A stretch of 64,000 bases of DNA, taken from positions 62,001-126,000 of the forward strand of contig NZ_JACGAG010000004.1 of the NCBI RefSeq assembly GCF_014050525.1, in the 5' to 3' direction. The notes below the pieces were generated by a model, which saw nothing but the letters and a program-made list of their open reading frames with translations, had not been told where the DNA came from and searched no databases. Every line of letters begins with the position of its first letter. The stretch's first letter is position 1. Shown in pieces: positions 52,116 through 61,652 of this stretch. Made by a program: the position numbers and the translations under genes. This DNA is from Clostridium sp. cel8 (lineage in GTDB: Bacteria > Bacillota > Clostridia > Clostridiales > Clostridiaceae).

Positions 52116-53885
52116 TTATTTTTGATTAATTACTTTTTCATTTTCTTCACTTTTGGTTATAGCTTTTATTAATCCAAATCCAATAAGGAGAACTATAGCA
52201 CTTACTCCAACGAATACTAATCTTTGTGATAATGGGTTAGGAATTAATACAAGAGTCAATATACAGGCTCCCATAACTATAATGAGTTTTCCAAGCATTT
52301 TTCTTTGGTGATTATCTGATTCTACTTCATTTTCATAGTCAGCTTTTACTTCAGTAGATATATTTTTAAAGTATAAATCAACTTCTTCTTTTCTTTCACC
52401 TGTAGGTTCTTTATAAAATAATTGTGAGAGTAGGAAGAATGGAACAGTTATGCATACATGGAGAGTTACTGGTAAAGTTAAAGATTTTATGTCTCCCCAT
52501 TCTCTATCTGTTAGTGGTTGAGCAAGTCCAAATAAATGTTGTATCATTGATGCATCTGCTACAAATGCAACGAAATATGATACGCAAGCACCTACTAAAA
52601 GAGTTGCCCAAGCTGCCCAATCCGGAGTCTTTTTTACAAAATATCCTAATAATGAAGGGACTAACATTGGAAACGAAATTAATGTACCAATCATCATCAT
52701 CATATTAAATAAACTTGTTGTCTTTAATGAATTTAAGAATAATCCTCCCATAATTATTAAAAGTCCAAAAATTATTGATGTAACTTTACTTACAAGCATT
52801 AATTTCTTTTCATCGGCATTTTTATTTATGATAGGTTTGTAGAAATCTCTAACAAATATTCCTGCATTTCTATTAAGTCCAGCATCCATAGATGACATAG
52901 TTGCTGCAAACATAGCTGCAAGCATTAACCCTACCATACCAGCTGGTAATTCTCTTTTAACGAATATAAAGTAAGTTGCATCTGTTATATTTTTGCCAAG
53001 TGAGTCAAGTCCCCATGTTGATGTGTCAGGAAAGTTTCCTGCAACAAACCAATCAGGAAGAAACCATAAAATAGGTCCTACAAGCATTAAACCGAAAGCG
53101 AGTAATGCAGCTTTTTTGGCATTTTTAGTATCTTTTGCACATAAGTATCTGTATGAACTTCCCATACTGTTTGTACTAAAAAATTGTTTTGCAAATACAG
53201 CTATAGTCCAAGCAACAAATAAGAACATATAATTAATGCCGTTACCTGCAATAGGGTGAGCAGGTAATCCATTGTGGAGTATAGGAGTAATACCACCAGA
53301 GTGAGCAATAGCTACAATACTTGCTACAACAGATACCGACATAATTATTACCATTTGTAAGAAGTCAGAAGATATTACTGCCCAAGATCCTCCTATTACT
53401 GATATAATCATTACAACTAGACCGGTTATAATAATAGTACTAGACATAGAGATACCGGTTACAGCACTTGCAAATACAGCTAGTCCATTTAACCATACAC
53501 CTGCTTGTAAAACGCTTGATGGTACACTTGCCCAAGTAAATATCTGTTCATTTACTTTACCGAATCTCATTCGTATACCTTCCATTGGTGTTATTACTCT
53601 CATTTGTCTTGCTCTTGAAGCAGTAAAAAAGTAGTTACAAAGATAACCTACTGCATTTCCTAAAAAGAGAATTACGACTGCCATACCATCTTGAAATGCT
53701 TTTCCAGCAGCTCCTGTAAAGGACCAAGCACTAAATTGAGTCATAAATGCTGTAGAACCAACCATCCACCACAGCATTTTTCCTCCACCTCTAAAATAAT
53801 CACTAGTAGAAGAAGTAAATTTTCTAAATAGCCATCCAACAACTATTAAGATTGCAAAATAAACAAATACCACAAGTAAATCCAT
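52116..53885 (-). CDS. Sodium:solute symporter (SSS family), uronate-locus copy 1
   Basis: A 589-residue transporter with about 14 TM helices. TM1-2 has FTSSTSDYFRGGGKMLWWMVGSTAFMTQFSAWSFTGAAGKAF, the SSS signature of TM2. The Na+ site on TM8 is in MVGLMLAAMFAATMSSMDAGLNRNAGIFVRDFY. A cytoplasmic segment before the last two helices (EEVDLYFKNISTEVKADYENE) is shared with the second copy. SSS proteins of this type import oligo-uronates in alginate-degrading bacteria. That function is inferred from the divergent eda-lyase-kdgK operon. It has an unusually long 5' leader of about 420 nt. Confidence 0.9.
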   Translation of the reverse strand: MDLLVVFVYFAILIVVGWLFRKFTSSTSDYFRGGGKMLWWMVGSTAFMTQFSAWSFTGAAGKAFQDGMAVVILFLGNAVGYLCNYFFTASRARQMRVITPMEGIRMRFGKVNEQIFTWASVPSSVLQAGVWLNGLAVFASAVTGISMSSTIIITGLVVMIISVIGGSWAVISSDFLQMVIIMSVSVVASIVAIAHSGGITPILHNGLPAHPIAGNGINYMFLFVAWTIAVFAKQFFSTNSMGSSYRYLCAKDTKNAKKAALLAFGLMLVGPILWFLPDWFVAGNFPDTSTWGLDSLGKNITDATYFIFVKRELPAGMVGLMLAAMFAATMSSMDAGLNRNAGIFVRDFYKPIINKNADEKKLMLVSKVTSIIFGLLIIMGGLFLNSLKTTSLFNMMMMIGTLISFPMLVPSLLGYFVKKTPDWAAWATLLVGACVSYFVAFVADASMIQHLFGLAQPLTDREWGDIKSLTLPVTLHVCITVPFFLLSQLFYKEPTGERKEEVDLYFKNISTEVKADYENEVESDNHQRKMLGKLIIVMGACILTLVLIPNPLSQRLVFVGVSAIVLLIGFGLIKAITKSEENEKVINQK

Positions 53886-54305
53886 ATATTTACACTCCTT
53901 ATTTTAAATAATTCTTATATAGCAATTAGAAATTATGATGATAAATATGTTTCACTTTTTCTGATATAATACATCCCTCCTATTTTTATAAATTAAAATT
54001 TAATGTAAGTATAAATTTTAAGGTATGTCTTATAATTAAATTGGGAAAAGATAAATTATACTTTTGATCTTCTAAATAATAAAATAGTAAAAACTTATTT
54101 TGCCTAATAATTGATTAATCAACTGTTTTTCTGTTAAAATTATTTATAGAAATATAGAAAAATATTTTTATAGGAGATATACTTCACTATTGTCATTAAA
54201 TTTATTGTGGTAAATGATTTATACAATTAAATGTGAAGTGTATCTCTATTTTTTTAATGAAAACCTTATTAATTTAAAGTATGTTTTATTTCTTTTCTCA
54301 ATCAT
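53886..54305 (-). promoter_or_regulatory. Long 5' leader of symporter gene 1, with conserved core
   Basis: The transcript leader contains a large stem (GAGATATACTTCAC at about 54175 against GTGAAGTGTATCTC at about 54245, one wobble) enclosing TTTAATTGTATAA, CATTTACCA and TTTAAT blocks. The same blocks in the same order recur in the leader of symporter gene 2 near 63,600-63,690. This is either a conserved RNA element or the relic of a duplication. No known riboswitch was recognised. Confidence 0.45.
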
Positions 54306-54311
54306 GTTAAT

Positions 54312-54340
54312 AGTTTACAACATTTAATTTTTTTAGTCAA
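54312..54340 (-). promoter_or_regulatory. Promoter of symporter gene 1
   Basis: On the - strand TTGACT (54335-54340), 17-nt spacer, TAAACT (54312-54317). The same arrangement and near-identical spacer occur at symporter gene 2. A GAAACAAT motif lies 5 nt upstream (54346-54353). Confidence 0.6.
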
Positions 54341-54345
54341 TAGTT

Positions 54346-54353
54346 ATTGTTTC
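54346..54353 (-). promoter_or_regulatory. GAAACAAT operator motif, site 1
   Basis: On the - strand TATGAAACAATA stands just upstream of the symporter 1 -35. Matching motifs lie in the eda promoter (54465-54472) and at symporter 2 (63761-63768). It resembles the GAAAC half of KdgR-type IclR operators. Confidence 0.5.
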
Positions 54354-54455
54354 ATAATTCAAAATGATATTTTAAATAATTATATAAATTGAGATATAAA
54401 AACGAATTACATTGAAAATTTTTCATATGATTAGTAGATTACATGAAATAGTGTC

Positions 54456-54484
54456 TTGACATACGAAACAATGATTTATATAAT
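54456..54484 (+). promoter_or_regulatory. Promoter of the eda-lyase-kdgK operon with embedded GAAACAAT site
   Basis: TTGACA (54456-54461), 17-nt spacer, TATAAT (54479-54484), both consensus. The spacer contains TACGAAACAATG (motif at 54465-54472), where a bound IclR-type repressor would block polymerase. Confidence 0.8.
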
Positions 54485-54533
54485 GGAACATATAAGAGGC
54501 ATGTTCAATATTCTTTAAACGGGGAGATATATT

Positions 54534-55178
54534 ATGATTGAGAAAATTGAAACGTTAAAAAAAATTGAAGAAGTTGGAGTTGTGGCTGTTGTAAGAGCTG
54601 AGAATTCAGAAGTTGCAGAAAAAATTTCTAAAGCATGTATAGATGGAGGTATTCCTGCAATAGAAGTTACATTTACAGTTCCAGGAGCCGATAAAGTAAT
54701 AAATTCACTAAAAAATAAATTTTCAAAAAAAGAATTGATAGTTGGAGCAGGGACTGTACTAGATAGTGAAACAGCTAGAATAGCTATACTTGCAGGTGCA
54801 AAGTATATAGTAAGTCCTGATTTCGATTTAGATACAGCAAAATTGTGTAATAGGTATCAAGTACCTTATATGGCTGGTTGTATGACTATAACAGAAATGG
54901 TAAAGGCCATGGAAGCTGGTACTGATGTTATAAAATTATTTCCAGGAAGTGCATATGGTCCAAGTGTTGTAAAAGCAATAAAGGGTCCACTTCCTCAAGT
55001 TCCTATAATGCCAACTGGAGGAGTAAGTTTGGATAATGTAGATCAGTGGATAAAAAATGGATGTATTGCAGTAGGAGTAGGAGGAAAGTTAACAGATGGA
55101 GCAAAAACTGGTGACTATAATAAGATAACTAAAACTGCAATGGAATTTGTTCGCAAAGTAAAAGAAGCCAGAAATTAA
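54534..55178 (+). CDS. eda: 2-keto-3-deoxy-6-phosphogluconate aldolase
   Basis: A 214-residue class I aldolase splitting KDPG into pyruvate and glyceraldehyde-3-phosphate. VVAVVRAEN (Arg21), IPAIEVTFTVPGA (Glu44), LIVGAGTV, YIVSPDFD and TDVIKLFPGSAYGP with the Schiff-base Lys134 are conserved, as is PTGGVSLDNVDQWIKNG. First gene of the uronate operon; its product handles the KDPG produced by the KdgK encoded at the other end. Confidence 0.95.
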   Translation: MIEKIETLKKIEEVGVVAVVRAENSEVAEKISKACIDGGIPAIEVTFTVPGADKVINSLKNKFSKKELIVGAGTVLDSETARIAILAGAKYIVSPDFDLDTAKLCNRYQVPYMAGCMTITEMVKAMEAGTDVIKLFPGSAYGPSVVKAIKGPLPQVPIMPTGGVSLDNVDQWIKNGCIAVGVGGKLTDGAKTGDYNKITKTAMEFVRKVKEARN

Positions 55179-55225
55179 TATAAATATAGAAAATGTACAA
55201 ATATTAATAAATAGGAGTAGTGAAA

Positions 55226-57298
55226 ATGGTAAAGAGAAAATATTTATTTATTTCTCATGATATTGATGTATTAAGAGAAGAAATAAAAACAATACGAAAA
55301 CCTTTTTTTAAGCGTTTATATGACATGTGCCGTGTTTATGCAAATGAGCAATTACCAGAAAAACATCCATCACAAAGTACAACATTTATGGGAATTGCTT
55401 CTCTTAATTTAAGTTTAGCTTATCTTTTAACTAATCAAAAACATTATTTAGATGAAGCAAAAAGATGGATTTTTACAGCTGTTAAATATCCACATTGGGG
55501 AAATGCACATTTAGTAGATGTAGATTTAAGTGCAGCATGGTTGCTGTTTGGTCTTGGATTATCCTATGATTGGCTAAAAGATGAATTGACACCAGAAGAG
55601 AGAACAATGCTTAAAGATAAATTAATTTTACAATCAGATAGAATGTATGATTTTAAATTAAAAACAGAAGGAGAAGGTTGGTCCACAGCATTTTGGCAAA
55701 ATCATAACTGGATTAATTTAACTGGTTTAGCAGCATCGGCATATGCTTTAAGAGGAGAATATGAAAGGTCACAAGAAATTATTGACACATCAAAAGCAAA
55801 TTTTCATATTGTATATAATGCTTTAGCTGATGATGGAAGTGATTATGAGGGTGTCGTATATTGGCGTTATGGTGTCATATGGTTGTTTATATATGCACAT
55901 TTATTAAAAGATACTGAAAATATTGATTATTTTAAAAAGTGTAATTTTATGAGAAATACTTTTTATTATAGACTCTATCAAGCGGCTCCAAATTTAGAAG
56001 AAATTATTAATTTTGGAGATTGCCATGATAGAAGAAGTGGTCATTCTTGTGCTATGTATTATAAAATTGCTTCTGAATATAATAATGGACATGCACAGTA
56101 TTTAGGAAATTTAGTTAGAGAAAATTTCTTGTATAGAGAACAATATGAAAGTGGTGTTAAGCCAGGTATTTTACCAGAGGCGGGTTTAGAGTTGCTTTGG
56201 TATGATCCTAAAGTAAAAGAAAAAACATTTGAAGATTTACCTTTAGTAAAATATTTTGATGATTTAGGATTAATTGTAATTAGATCTAGCTGGAAAAGAG
56301 ATGCTATTCATTTTTCATTTAAATCAGGTTATCCAGGTGGTAAAAAACAATGGAAAAAATCTTTTGATTTGTTCAGAAAAAAAGGTTGGAAAACTAGAGG
56401 ATTATCACACCAACATCCAGACAATAACAGTTTTATTATAAATGCTTATGATGCTTATTTGGCAATAGATGAAGGATATAATAGGACAGTTAAGGCTTGC
56501 GAACACAATGTTATTACTGTAGATGGATTAGGGTATCCTAATGAAGGTCAAAATAATATTTGGAAAGAAACAAAGGAAGATAATGTTGCTGAAATTGAAG
56601 AGTTTGTAAATGAAAAGGGTATAGTTTATTTTGTAGGTGAAGCACATAAGATGTATGAACCTAGTTTACAATTAACTCGTTTTGCTAGAAATGTGTTTTA
56701 TACTGGAAAAGAATATTTTGTAATGATAGATGAATTAGAAAGTAACTTAGATCATACTTATACATGGACTATGCATGCTGATACAAAGCCTAATGTAAAT
56801 GATAATAGAGTATTTGAATATGAAAATGGTCCAGCGAAAATGAACTTATATTCAATTATGCCAGAGAAAATAAATTGGAATTTAAAAAATACTAATGTAC
56901 GAGCTATTATGACAACTCAAGAACCAGATAAATTTAGAGAAACTAATATGAAAACTATAAATATTGAAAATGAAACTAAAGCAAAAGATATGTGTTTTAT
57001 AAATGTTTTTTCAATAAGAAATGCTTTTGATGAAGAAAAAATTAAAGTTAAACAAATTAAAAATAATAATACACAAGGTGTTATTGTTGAAAAAGATGAA
57101 AATAGAGAAGTATATCTATTCTCAAAATTAAAAAATATTGAGTTTGATACAGTAAAAGCTGATGCCAAAATAGTATTGTTACAATATAAAAATGATAACT
57201 TAATTAAGTTTATGGCTAAAGAGTGCAATAAACTCACAGTTGATGGACATGAATTATTAAATAATGGTTTTTATAAAAGGATAATTGAGGAGGTATAA
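55226..57298 (+). CDS. Heparinase II/III-fold polysaccharide lyase 1 (uronan lyase, family uncertain)
   Basis: A 690-residue protein, start ATG 55226 behind AGGAG (the GTG at 55220 is too close). Residues about 20-330 form an (alpha/alpha) toroid with WGNAHLVDVDLSAAWLLFGLGLSYDWL, FWQNHNWINLTGLAASAYAL and DDGSDYEGVVYWRYG. The second half is the beta-sandwich heparinase II/III-like domain with LSHQHPDNNSFIINAYDAYLAIDEG, HNVITVDGLGYP and YFVMIDELES. The NHN, Tyr and HQHPDNNSF segments match the active-site pattern of PL15/PL21/PL35-like lyases. No signal peptide is visible, so it would act on imported oligosaccharides. The exact PL family cannot be set by eye. Confidence 0.75.
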   Translation: MVKRKYLFISHDIDVLREEIKTIRKPFFKRLYDMCRVYANEQLPEKHPSQSTTFMGIASLNLSLAYLLTNQKHYLDEAKRWIFTAVKYPHWGNAHLVDVDLSAAWLLFGLGLSYDWLKDELTPEERTMLKDKLILQSDRMYDFKLKTEGEGWSTAFWQNHNWINLTGLAASAYALRGEYERSQEIIDTSKANFHIVYNALADDGSDYEGVVYWRYGVIWLFIYAHLLKDTENIDYFKKCNFMRNTFYYRLYQAAPNLEEIINFGDCHDRRSGHSCAMYYKIASEYNNGHAQYLGNLVRENFLYREQYESGVKPGILPEAGLELLWYDPKVKEKTFEDLPLVKYFDDLGLIVIRSSWKRDAIHFSFKSGYPGGKKQWKKSFDLFRKKGWKTRGLSHQHPDNNSFIINAYDAYLAIDEGYNRTVKACEHNVITVDGLGYPNEGQNNIWKETKEDNVAEIEEFVNEKGIVYFVGEAHKMYEPSLQLTRFARNVFYTGKEYFVMIDELESNLDHTYTWTMHADTKPNVNDNRVFEYENGPAKMNLYSIMPEKINWNLKNTNVRAIMTTQEPDKFRETNMKTINIENETKAKDMCFINVFSIRNAFDEEKIKVKQIKNNNTQGVIVEKDENREVYLFSKLKNIEFDTVKADAKIVLLQYKNDNLIKFMAKECNKLTVDGHELLNNGFYKRIIEEV

Positions 57299-57300
57299 AA

Positions 57301-59187
57301 TTGGACTATTTTAGTGACTTAGACCTTACTAAGAAGTTATGTCAGCCTGGAGAAAAGTATTATTCTATGATAAATAAGATGGATGAAGAAGTCACTGAAT
57401 TTGCTTGTAATTTTAAAGATGATTCTAGCAAAATGAGTGAATGGGGTCATAACTATTTTTGTGAACAAGATGGGGGAAGACTTATATTTGATTTAAATAA
57501 GCCACATTCTCATGTGTGTGAAATATGTGGAAAAGAATATAAGAGTAAAACTCTTGATAATGTATGGGTATATTTTTATAGAAATACTGCTATTGTTACA
57601 TTACTAAAATCTGCTGCCCTCTATAACATTAGGGGAGAAGAAAGATATTTAGATTACATAAAAAAGATATTATCATTTTATGCAGATCATTATGAAGAAT
57701 TTGTTATACATGCTAAAGACAAAATTGTAAAAGACTTAACGTATGATGTTGGTGGCGGTGCAAGGATAATGCCACAAGCATTAAATGAAGCAATAATGTT
57801 AGTGCGTATTATCAATGCCTTAGAAATGGTAAAAGATAAAATAGGGGAAGATTTTTTAGATAGAGTAAATAAAGAATTATTTATTCCTGCAACAAAATTA
57901 CTTGAAGTTCAATTAATAAGAATTCACAATATTCCATGTTGGATAAATAGTGCTTTAGGAATGATTGGATTATTTACAAAAAATGAAGAATTATTGGACA
58001 GAATTTTTCATGGGGAATTTGGGATCAGAAATCAGCTAAAAAAAGGAGTTACAGAAGATGGATTCTGGTATGAAGGATCTATTCATTACAATTTCTTTTT
58101 GTTAGAAGGAGTAACAAATTTACTGTTATTTACTAAACTTTATGATTATGATTTTGGAAAAGAAGAAAATATTGTAAAAAAGATGTTTATTTCTGCATAT
58201 TATTATGCTTTTGATAATGATGTATTACCTAATCCTAACGATGGGTGGCCAAATGTTAATTTAAAAACATATAGTTATATTTATAATACAGCAACTAAAA
58301 TTTTTGGTGAAGATAGTGAAGTAGGGAATTTATTGAAAAATATTGAAAATGGTAAATTAGAACGTGGAATTATTCCTCTATCAAGACCATATTATTTTGA
58401 TAATAAAATACCACTGGAGAGATTAATTTTCAATCCAAACTTAAATCTTGATAATGCAAAACCAATCAAACGTAAATCAAATAATTATCCATCATCTTAT
58501 TATGGCATTCTTAGGAATAATAAGATAAATGTGTTTTATAAATATGGACACAAAGGTCCTTCACATGCACATCCAGATAAAATGAATATTGAAGTCATGG
58601 TAGGAAACTCAATATTAACAAGGGATTTATCAAATGCAGGTTATGCTTCACGTTTGTGTAATCAATGGCATCGAATGTCTGTATCTCATAATACGGTAGT
58701 TGTTGATGGAAAGAATCATGTTTCTAGTGCTGGTGGTAAAGTCTTGAAATTTACAGATACAAGTTTACATGCAACTTCAGAAAATGTTTATGATGGTGTA
58801 GATTATACAAGAAAGATAGATATACTTCCAGCTGGATTTAAAGATGAGTTCGATGTAAATTCATCAGATATTCACACATATGATTGGTTCTTTCACAGTC
58901 AAGCTAAGCTTTTATCAGAACTAAAATATGAAAAAGCTGAGTTAGGCTTTACAGAAAATGGATATCAACACATACAGGATATAAAAAGAGTAATTACTGA
59001 TAATGATAGTGTAGTACTAAAATGGGATTTGAATGGAAAAATTATAAAAAGTGAGATAGACACTAAAGATAAAGAAATTTATATAGCTAAAACCTATGAT
59101 AATCCAGCATCTCTTTTGCGTACTTCAATTATTTTAAGAGAGAAGAATAATAATTCTACATTTAGAATTATATGGACATTAGATTAA
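57301..59187 (+). CDS. Heparinase II/III-fold polysaccharide lyase 2 (oligo-uronan lyase, PL15/PL17-like)
   Basis: A 628-residue protein starting at TTG 57301, 2 nt after the previous stop, with GGAGG upstream. An N-terminal metal-type motif (HVCEICGKEYKSK) is followed by the helical toroid with NIPCWINSALGMIGLF (Asn) and EDGFWYEGSIHYNFFLLEGV (Tyr, His). The beta-sandwich part carries GPSHAHPDKMNIEVMVG, then DLSNAGYASRLCNQWHRMSVSHNTVVVDGKNH, which follows the HxHxDK...DYG...HNTVxVD layout of alginate oligo-lyases. No signal peptide is seen. With KdgF and a DEH-reductase-like SDR downstream it should release unsaturated uronate monomers in the cytoplasm. Confidence 0.78.
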   Translation: MDYFSDLDLTKKLCQPGEKYYSMINKMDEEVTEFACNFKDDSSKMSEWGHNYFCEQDGGRLIFDLNKPHSHVCEICGKEYKSKTLDNVWVYFYRNTAIVTLLKSAALYNIRGEERYLDYIKKILSFYADHYEEFVIHAKDKIVKDLTYDVGGGARIMPQALNEAIMLVRIINALEMVKDKIGEDFLDRVNKELFIPATKLLEVQLIRIHNIPCWINSALGMIGLFTKNEELLDRIFHGEFGIRNQLKKGVTEDGFWYEGSIHYNFFLLEGVTNLLLFTKLYDYDFGKEENIVKKMFISAYYYAFDNDVLPNPNDGWPNVNLKTYSYIYNTATKIFGEDSEVGNLLKNIENGKLERGIIPLSRPYYFDNKIPLERLIFNPNLNLDNAKPIKRKSNNYPSSYYGILRNNKINVFYKYGHKGPSHAHPDKMNIEVMVGNSILTRDLSNAGYASRLCNQWHRMSVSHNTVVVDGKNHVSSAGGKVLKFTDTSLHATSENVYDGVDYTRKIDILPAGFKDEFDVNSSDIHTYDWFFHSQAKLLSELKYEKAELGFTENGYQHIQDIKRVITDNDSVVLKWDLNGKIIKSEIDTKDKEIYIAKTYDNPASLLRTSIILREKNNNSTFRIIWTLD

Positions 59188-59211
59188 ATATAAAATAGGA
59201 GGTAAGTTTTA

Positions 59212-59562
59212 ATGAAGGAACAGTACTTTTTTCATAACAAAGATATTAAATTAGAGAAGTTAGAGGATAAAATCCAAAGAAAAATTGTAGCACATGGTGG
59301 AAAAATGATGATAGCAGAGGTTCATTTTAAAGAAGGAGCTGTAGGGTCACTTCATAAGCATTTTCATGAACAAGTTACTTATTGCGTAAAGGGAAAGTTA
59401 GAATTCTATGTTGAAGGTGAGAAAACTATTATTGAAGCAGGAGATTCAATATATATGCCACCTAATAGTATGCATGGATGCAAGGTATTACAAGATGATA
59501 CTGTTTTACTAGATATATTTACACCTCAAAGAGAAGATTTTCTAAATAAGAGTAATAAATAA
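59212..59562 (+). CDS. kdgF: KdgF-like cupin (unsaturated uronate linearisation)
   Basis: A 116-residue single cupin. The metal ligands His48, His50, Gln54 and His88 are in SLHKHFHEQVTY and PPNSMHGCK, the KdgF arrangement (H-x-H-x3-Q...H). DIFTPQREDF at the C-terminus is also typical. KdgF turns the cyclic 4,5-unsaturated uronate made by lyases into linear DEH/DKI. It stands between the lyases and the SDR, exactly where the pathway needs it. Confidence 0.88.
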   Translation: MKEQYFFHNKDIKLEKLEDKIQRKIVAHGGKMMIAEVHFKEGAVGSLHKHFHEQVTYCVKGKLEFYVEGEKTIIEAGDSIYMPPNSMHGCKVLQDDTVLLDIFTPQREDFLNKSNK

Positions 59563-59635
59563 GTATTTAATATTAAGATTTAATTTTGTTAAATTTTATT
59601 ACTAAATTATATAAAAATATAAGGAGGAAATTCAA

Positions 59636-60376
59636 ATGTCAAAAATTGCATTAATTACAGGAGCTACTTCAGGTATAGGACTTGCAACTGCAAAGGAGCT
59701 TGGAAAATCTGGTTATGATATTCTTATAAATGGAATTGTTGAAAAAGAAGCAGAAAAAGCAGTAAAAGATTTAAAAGCAGAAGGTATAAATGTTGAGTTT
59801 TTCAAAGCTGATGTAACAGATGAAAATTGCGTAAATGATATGTTTAAGAAAATTGGAGAAAAGTATGATAAACTTGATGTATTAGTAAATTGTGCTGGAG
59901 GATTAGGTGGAAGATCTCGTTTTGAAAATATGACTACTGAATTCTATAGAAAAGTTATGGGATTAAACCTAGATAGTGTATTCTTTGTATCCCGTGCAGC
60001 TATACCATTTTTAAAGAAAGGTGAAAATCCTTCTATAATTAATTTTGCATCTATTGCATCTTATAATGCAGGTGGTCCAGGAGCAGGAATATATGGTACT
60101 GCAAAAGCTGGAGTTTTAACTATGACTCGTGCTTTAGCTAAGGATTTAGTTGAATACGGTATAAGAGTAAATGCTGTTTCACCTGGAACTATAGATACAC
60201 CATTCCATGCAGCTACAAAGAGAGAAATAATGGAAACTTGGAAAAATGGAATTTTAATGAAGAGATTTGGAGAAGCTTCAGAAGTTGCTACAGTCATCGA
60301 ATTTCTAGTTTCTGATAAAGCATCATATTTGACTGGTGAAGTTATTCAAATAAATGGTGGACAAGATTTTAGATAA
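59636..60376 (+). CDS. SDR oxidoreductase, probable DEH reductase
   Basis: A 246-residue classical SDR: ALITGATSGIGLATAKELG (cofactor glycines), NCAGG, catalytic Asn111, Ser139/142, Tyr153 and Lys157 in ASIASYNAGGPGAGIYGTAKAG, IRVNAVSPGTIDTPFHAAT, and C-terminal YLTGEVIQINGGQDF. Similar SDRs in alginate loci reduce 4-deoxy-L-erythro-5-hexoseulose uronate to 2-keto-3-deoxygluconate. That role is inferred from position before kdgK. FabG or KduD-type activity is the alternative. Confidence 0.85.
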   Translation: MSKIALITGATSGIGLATAKELGKSGYDILINGIVEKEAEKAVKDLKAEGINVEFFKADVTDENCVNDMFKKIGEKYDKLDVLVNCAGGLGGRSRFENMTTEFYRKVMGLNLDSVFFVSRAAIPFLKKGENPSIINFASIASYNAGGPGAGIYGTAKAGVLTMTRALAKDLVEYGIRVNAVSPGTIDTPFHAATKREIMETWKNGILMKRFGEASEVATVIEFLVSDKASYLTGEVIQINGGQDFR

Positions 60377-60399
60377 ATTGAAAAATGATTAGTTAAACA

Positions 60400-60442
60400 T
60401 AAATTATTATAACCACAGGAATCCTGTGGTTATAATAATTTA
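60400..60442 (+). terminator. Perfect 21-bp-arm palindrome between SDR and kdgK
   Basis: Arms 60400-60420 and 60422-60442 pair perfectly around one base (core AACCACAGGA / TCCTGTGGTT). It could partly end transcription, so kdgK may be expressed at a lower level or from its own promoter. Confidence 0.65.
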
Positions 60443-60511
60443 ATATTGATGTCTAATATTATCTATAAAATGCTAGTAAATTATAAAATACTAGTAAAAA
60501 GGAGTGTTATT

Positions 60512-61480
60512 ATGAGTGAATTTTTGACTATTGGAGAGCCGCTAACTTTATTCGGAGCCAGTGGAGAAAGTGAAATGGATAAGGAATTAAAAGATGTAAA
60601 ATTTTTTGAGAAATTTTTAGCAGGTGCTGAAGTAAATATTTGTGTAGGGTTGTCAAGGCTAGGACATTCAACACAATATATTACAAAACTTGGTAGTGAC
60701 CCTTTTGGAGATTTTATAAAGGAAAGTTTGCATAAAAATAATATAGGTATTGATTATGTAAGTTCAACTGAAGAGTATTTCACTGGATATGAATTGAAGT
60801 CTAAAGTTAGCTCAGGAGATCCTAAAATTTACTATTTTAGAAAGAATTCTGCTGCTTCACATTTTTCAAAACATGATCTAAACAAATTGAATTTGGATCA
60901 AGTTAAATATGCTCATTTAACAGGTATATTTCCTGCTTTATCTAAGGAATGTAGAGAGGCTGTATATGAACTCATAAAATTATTGAAAGAAAAGAATATA
61001 AATATTACTTTTGACCCTAATTTGCGCCCTCAACTTTGGGAATCAAAAGAAAAGATGATAAGTGTAATTAATGATATTGCATTTAAAAGTGATATTGTAC
61101 TTCCGGGTATAAGTGAAGGATTAATTTTAACTGGAAGTGAAGATCCAAATAAAATTGCAGATTTTTATTTAGATAAAGGCGTTAAAATTGTAATTGTAAA
61201 GTTGGGAAGCAAAGGAGCTTTTGTTAAATCAAAAGAAACATCTTATGAAGTTAAAGGTTTTAAAGTTGATAAGGTTGAAGATACTGTTGGTGCAGGAGAT
61301 GGGTTTGCAGTAGGAGTTATAAGTGGACTTTTAGAAGGGTTATCAGTTAAGGATTCAGTAAAAAGAGGTACTGCAATAGGGGCACTTGCTGTAATGTCTG
61401 CAGGAGATAGCGATGGATATCCAAATAGACAGGAACTTGAAAGATTTATGAATGGAAAAGTTGATGCTAATATTATATGA
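60512..61480 (+). CDS. kdgK: 2-keto-3-deoxygluconate kinase (PfkB family)
   Basis: A 322-residue ribokinase-family sugar kinase. The start at 60512 (MSEFLTIGEPL) follows AAGGAGTG. LAGAEVNICVGLSRLGHSTQYITKLGSDPFG is the N-terminal PfkB signature. ITFDPNLRPQLW, VIVKLGSKGAFV and EDTVGAGDGFAVGVISGLLEG (anion hole and catalytic Asp) complete it. It phosphorylates KDG to KDPG, the substrate of Eda at the operon's head. Confidence 0.9.
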   Translation: MSEFLTIGEPLTLFGASGESEMDKELKDVKFFEKFLAGAEVNICVGLSRLGHSTQYITKLGSDPFGDFIKESLHKNNIGIDYVSSTEEYFTGYELKSKVSSGDPKIYYFRKNSAASHFSKHDLNKLNLDQVKYAHLTGIFPALSKECREAVYELIKLLKEKNINITFDPNLRPQLWESKEKMISVINDIAFKSDIVLPGISEGLILTGSEDPNKIADFYLDKGVKIVIVKLGSKGAFVKSKETSYEVKGFKVDKVEDTVGAGDGFAVGVISGLLEGLSVKDSVKRGTAIGALAVMSAGDSDGYPNRQELERFMNGKVDANII

Positions 61481-61579
61481 AATATTTATATAATTTGAAT
61501 ATTTCATAATATTATTAATTTATTTTAACATAATTTTTATATATGTCATTAGATAGTTAAATTATGTAAAATATATATC

Positions 61580-61611
61580 ATGGGAGATGTTTTTTGCATC
61601 TCCCTTTATTA
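61580..61611 (+). terminator. Bidirectional terminator after kdgK
   Basis: GGGAGATG (61582-61589) pairs with CATCTCCC (61597-61604), followed by TTTATT. It is placed between convergent kdgK and symporter gene 2. Confidence 0.75.
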
Positions 61612-61652
61612 GTAATACCTTATTTACTAAAATATTAAGTTATAAAGTTATG